Assembly (NCBI GenBank): GCA_900555065.1
Contig: USJY01000086.1
Location: forward strand, 1 to 6,199
From: an uncultured Eubacteriales bacterium
GTDB lineage: Bacteria > Bacillota > Clostridia > Oscillospirales > UMGS1783
Direction of reading: 5' to 3'
DNA: 6,199 nt
A program made the translations under genes and the position numbers. Below the pieces are notes generated by a model, which saw only the letters and a list, made by a program, of their open reading frames with translations, had not been told where the DNA came from and ran no database searches. Shown piece by piece: positions 6,039 to 6,199 of the stretch (position 1 is its first letter; every line of letters starts with the position of its first letter).

Positions 6039-6045
6039 CCTCCTT
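6039..6045 (-). promoter_or_regulatory. Consensus ribosome binding site opening the minus-strand operon
   Basis: AAGGAGG stands six bases before the ATG at 6032, but the frame it opens is only 18 codons long. A site this strong is unlikely to be idle, which makes the micro-ORF chain credible. Confidence 0.65.
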
Positions 6046-6072
6046 AAAAATAAAAAATCACCTTAAAATATA

Positions 6073-6101
6073 TTGACAACACGTGTAACACGTGCTATAA
6101 T
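6073..6101 (+). promoter_or_regulatory. Consensus promoter of the HicB-type gene
   Basis: TTGACA (6073-6078) and TATAAT (6096-6101) are both perfect matches to the housekeeping sigma consensus with the ideal 17-bp spacing. The predicted start is near 6108, giving a leader of about 20 bases with GAAAGGAG (6111-6118) eight bases before the TTG start. A fully consensus promoter next to an antitoxin gene implies strong expression that needs a repressor. Confidence 0.9.
6080..6094. promoter_or_regulatory. 15-bp palindromic operator in the promoter spacer
   Basis: CACGTGT and ACACGTG are exact inverted arms around a single A. Each arm also contains CACGTG, itself palindromic, so the site is two CACGTG units three bases apart. 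It occupies 15 of the 17 spacer bases between the -35 and -10. A protein bound there would exclude RNA polymerase. HicB-type antitoxins usually repress their own promoters through a C-terminal DNA-binding domain, so HicB or a HicAB complex is the likely ligand. This is inferred from position. Confidence 0.75.
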
Positions 6102-6126
6102 ATGATCGAAGAAAGGAGAAGTAGCG

Positions 6127-6199
6127 TTGAAAATCACATATCCTGCTTGTTTTTACCCCGAAGAGAACGGATCGTATTCCGTTGAAATACCTGATTTAG
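6127..6199 (+). CDS. hicB: HicB-type antitoxin, N-terminal part, cut by the window edge
   Basis: The 24 visible codons begin MKITYPACFYPEENGSYSVE and continue IPDL, the standard opening of the HicB fold: a first strand with Y-P-A, a short E-E-N-G turn, and a second strand ending in the P-D-L motif. HicB neutralises HicA, a small RNA-binding toxin that cleaves or blocks mRNA, and also acts as a repressor. The start is TTG, chosen because GAAAGGAG lies eight bases upstream and no ATG or GTG in this frame is available. The gene directly follows its promoter, so hicA is not upstream here. It would have to lie downstream of the window, or this HicB is solitary. The gene diverges from the phage late operon. 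Confidence 0.82.
   Translation, partial: MKITYPACFYPEENGSYSVEIPDL

Larger units (their letters stand above)
1..6199. mobile_element. Phage or prophage packaging and head-assembly module
   Basis: The genes follow the standard order of tailed-phage late regions: regulator, small terminase, large terminase, portal, minor capsid, then a next gene at the left edge. They are packed with gaps of 2 to 4 bases or short overlaps on the minus strand. No integrase, attachment site, tail or lysis gene is in view, so element boundaries and temperate versus lytic lifestyle cannot be decided. The HicB-type gene at the right edge is divergent and has its own promoter, so it may be an accessory gene of the phage or a host gene beside it. 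Confidence 0.88.

Noticed and set aside
6067..6095. Minus-strand promoter with TATATT (6072 to 6067) for the micro-ORF operon
   Set aside because: Position is suitable, but the -35 at 17-bp spacing reads GCACGT, which is not convincing. It stays possible only if an activator is involved, so I did not list it.
1..6199. tRNA genes, CRISPR arrays, insertion sequences or attachment sites
   Set aside because: I saw no cloverleaf, no regularly spaced direct repeats, and no transposase or integrase. Coding density leaves only the 5334-5543 gap and short spacers.

Overview
The window is the DNA-packaging and early head-assembly module of a tailed phage or prophage from a low-to-mid GC Gram-positive host, most likely of the class Clostridia. 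The grounds are strong AGGAGG-type ribosome binding sites before most genes, sigma-A-like promoter hexamers, a PBSX-type large terminase, and an A118/SPP1-type portal and minor capsid pair. The sequence does not show whether the element is an integrated prophage or a free phage, because no integrase or attachment site is visible.

The main operon is read on the minus strand, from high to low coordinates. It opens at about 6032 with two overlapping tiny ORFs of 18 and 19 codons, followed after 2 bases by a 125-residue protein that looks like a small phage regulator with a C-terminal DNA-binding segment. A 210-base gap (5334-5543) follows, the only sizeable non-coding stretch. It holds a TATAAT box without a recognisable -35, an A/T-rich upstream tract, a perfect 11-bp hairpin lying at the predicted transcript start, and a nested dyad. 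I read it as an activator-dependent late promoter, possibly combined with a packaging site. Next come the small terminase subunit, large terminase, portal, a minor capsid protein carrying an extra C-terminal HExxH metallopeptidase-like domain, and a short acidic protein of unknown function coupled to it. An intrinsic terminator at 62-88 lies just before the first codons of the next gene, perhaps the scaffold protein, which runs off the left edge.

At the right edge a divergent plus-strand gene begins: the N-terminus of a HicB-type antitoxin. Its promoter is consensus (TTGACA, 17 bp, TATAAT) with a perfect 15-bp palindrome filling most of the spacer, which suggests autorepression. It looks like an independently expressed accessory gene beside the lytic module.

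Together the structural genes select phage DNA (small terminase), pump and cut it (large terminase), pass it through the portal, and build the portal-proximal head. The points most worth following are the peptidase-bearing head protein with its coupled acidic partner, the unusual late control region, and the micro-ORFs.
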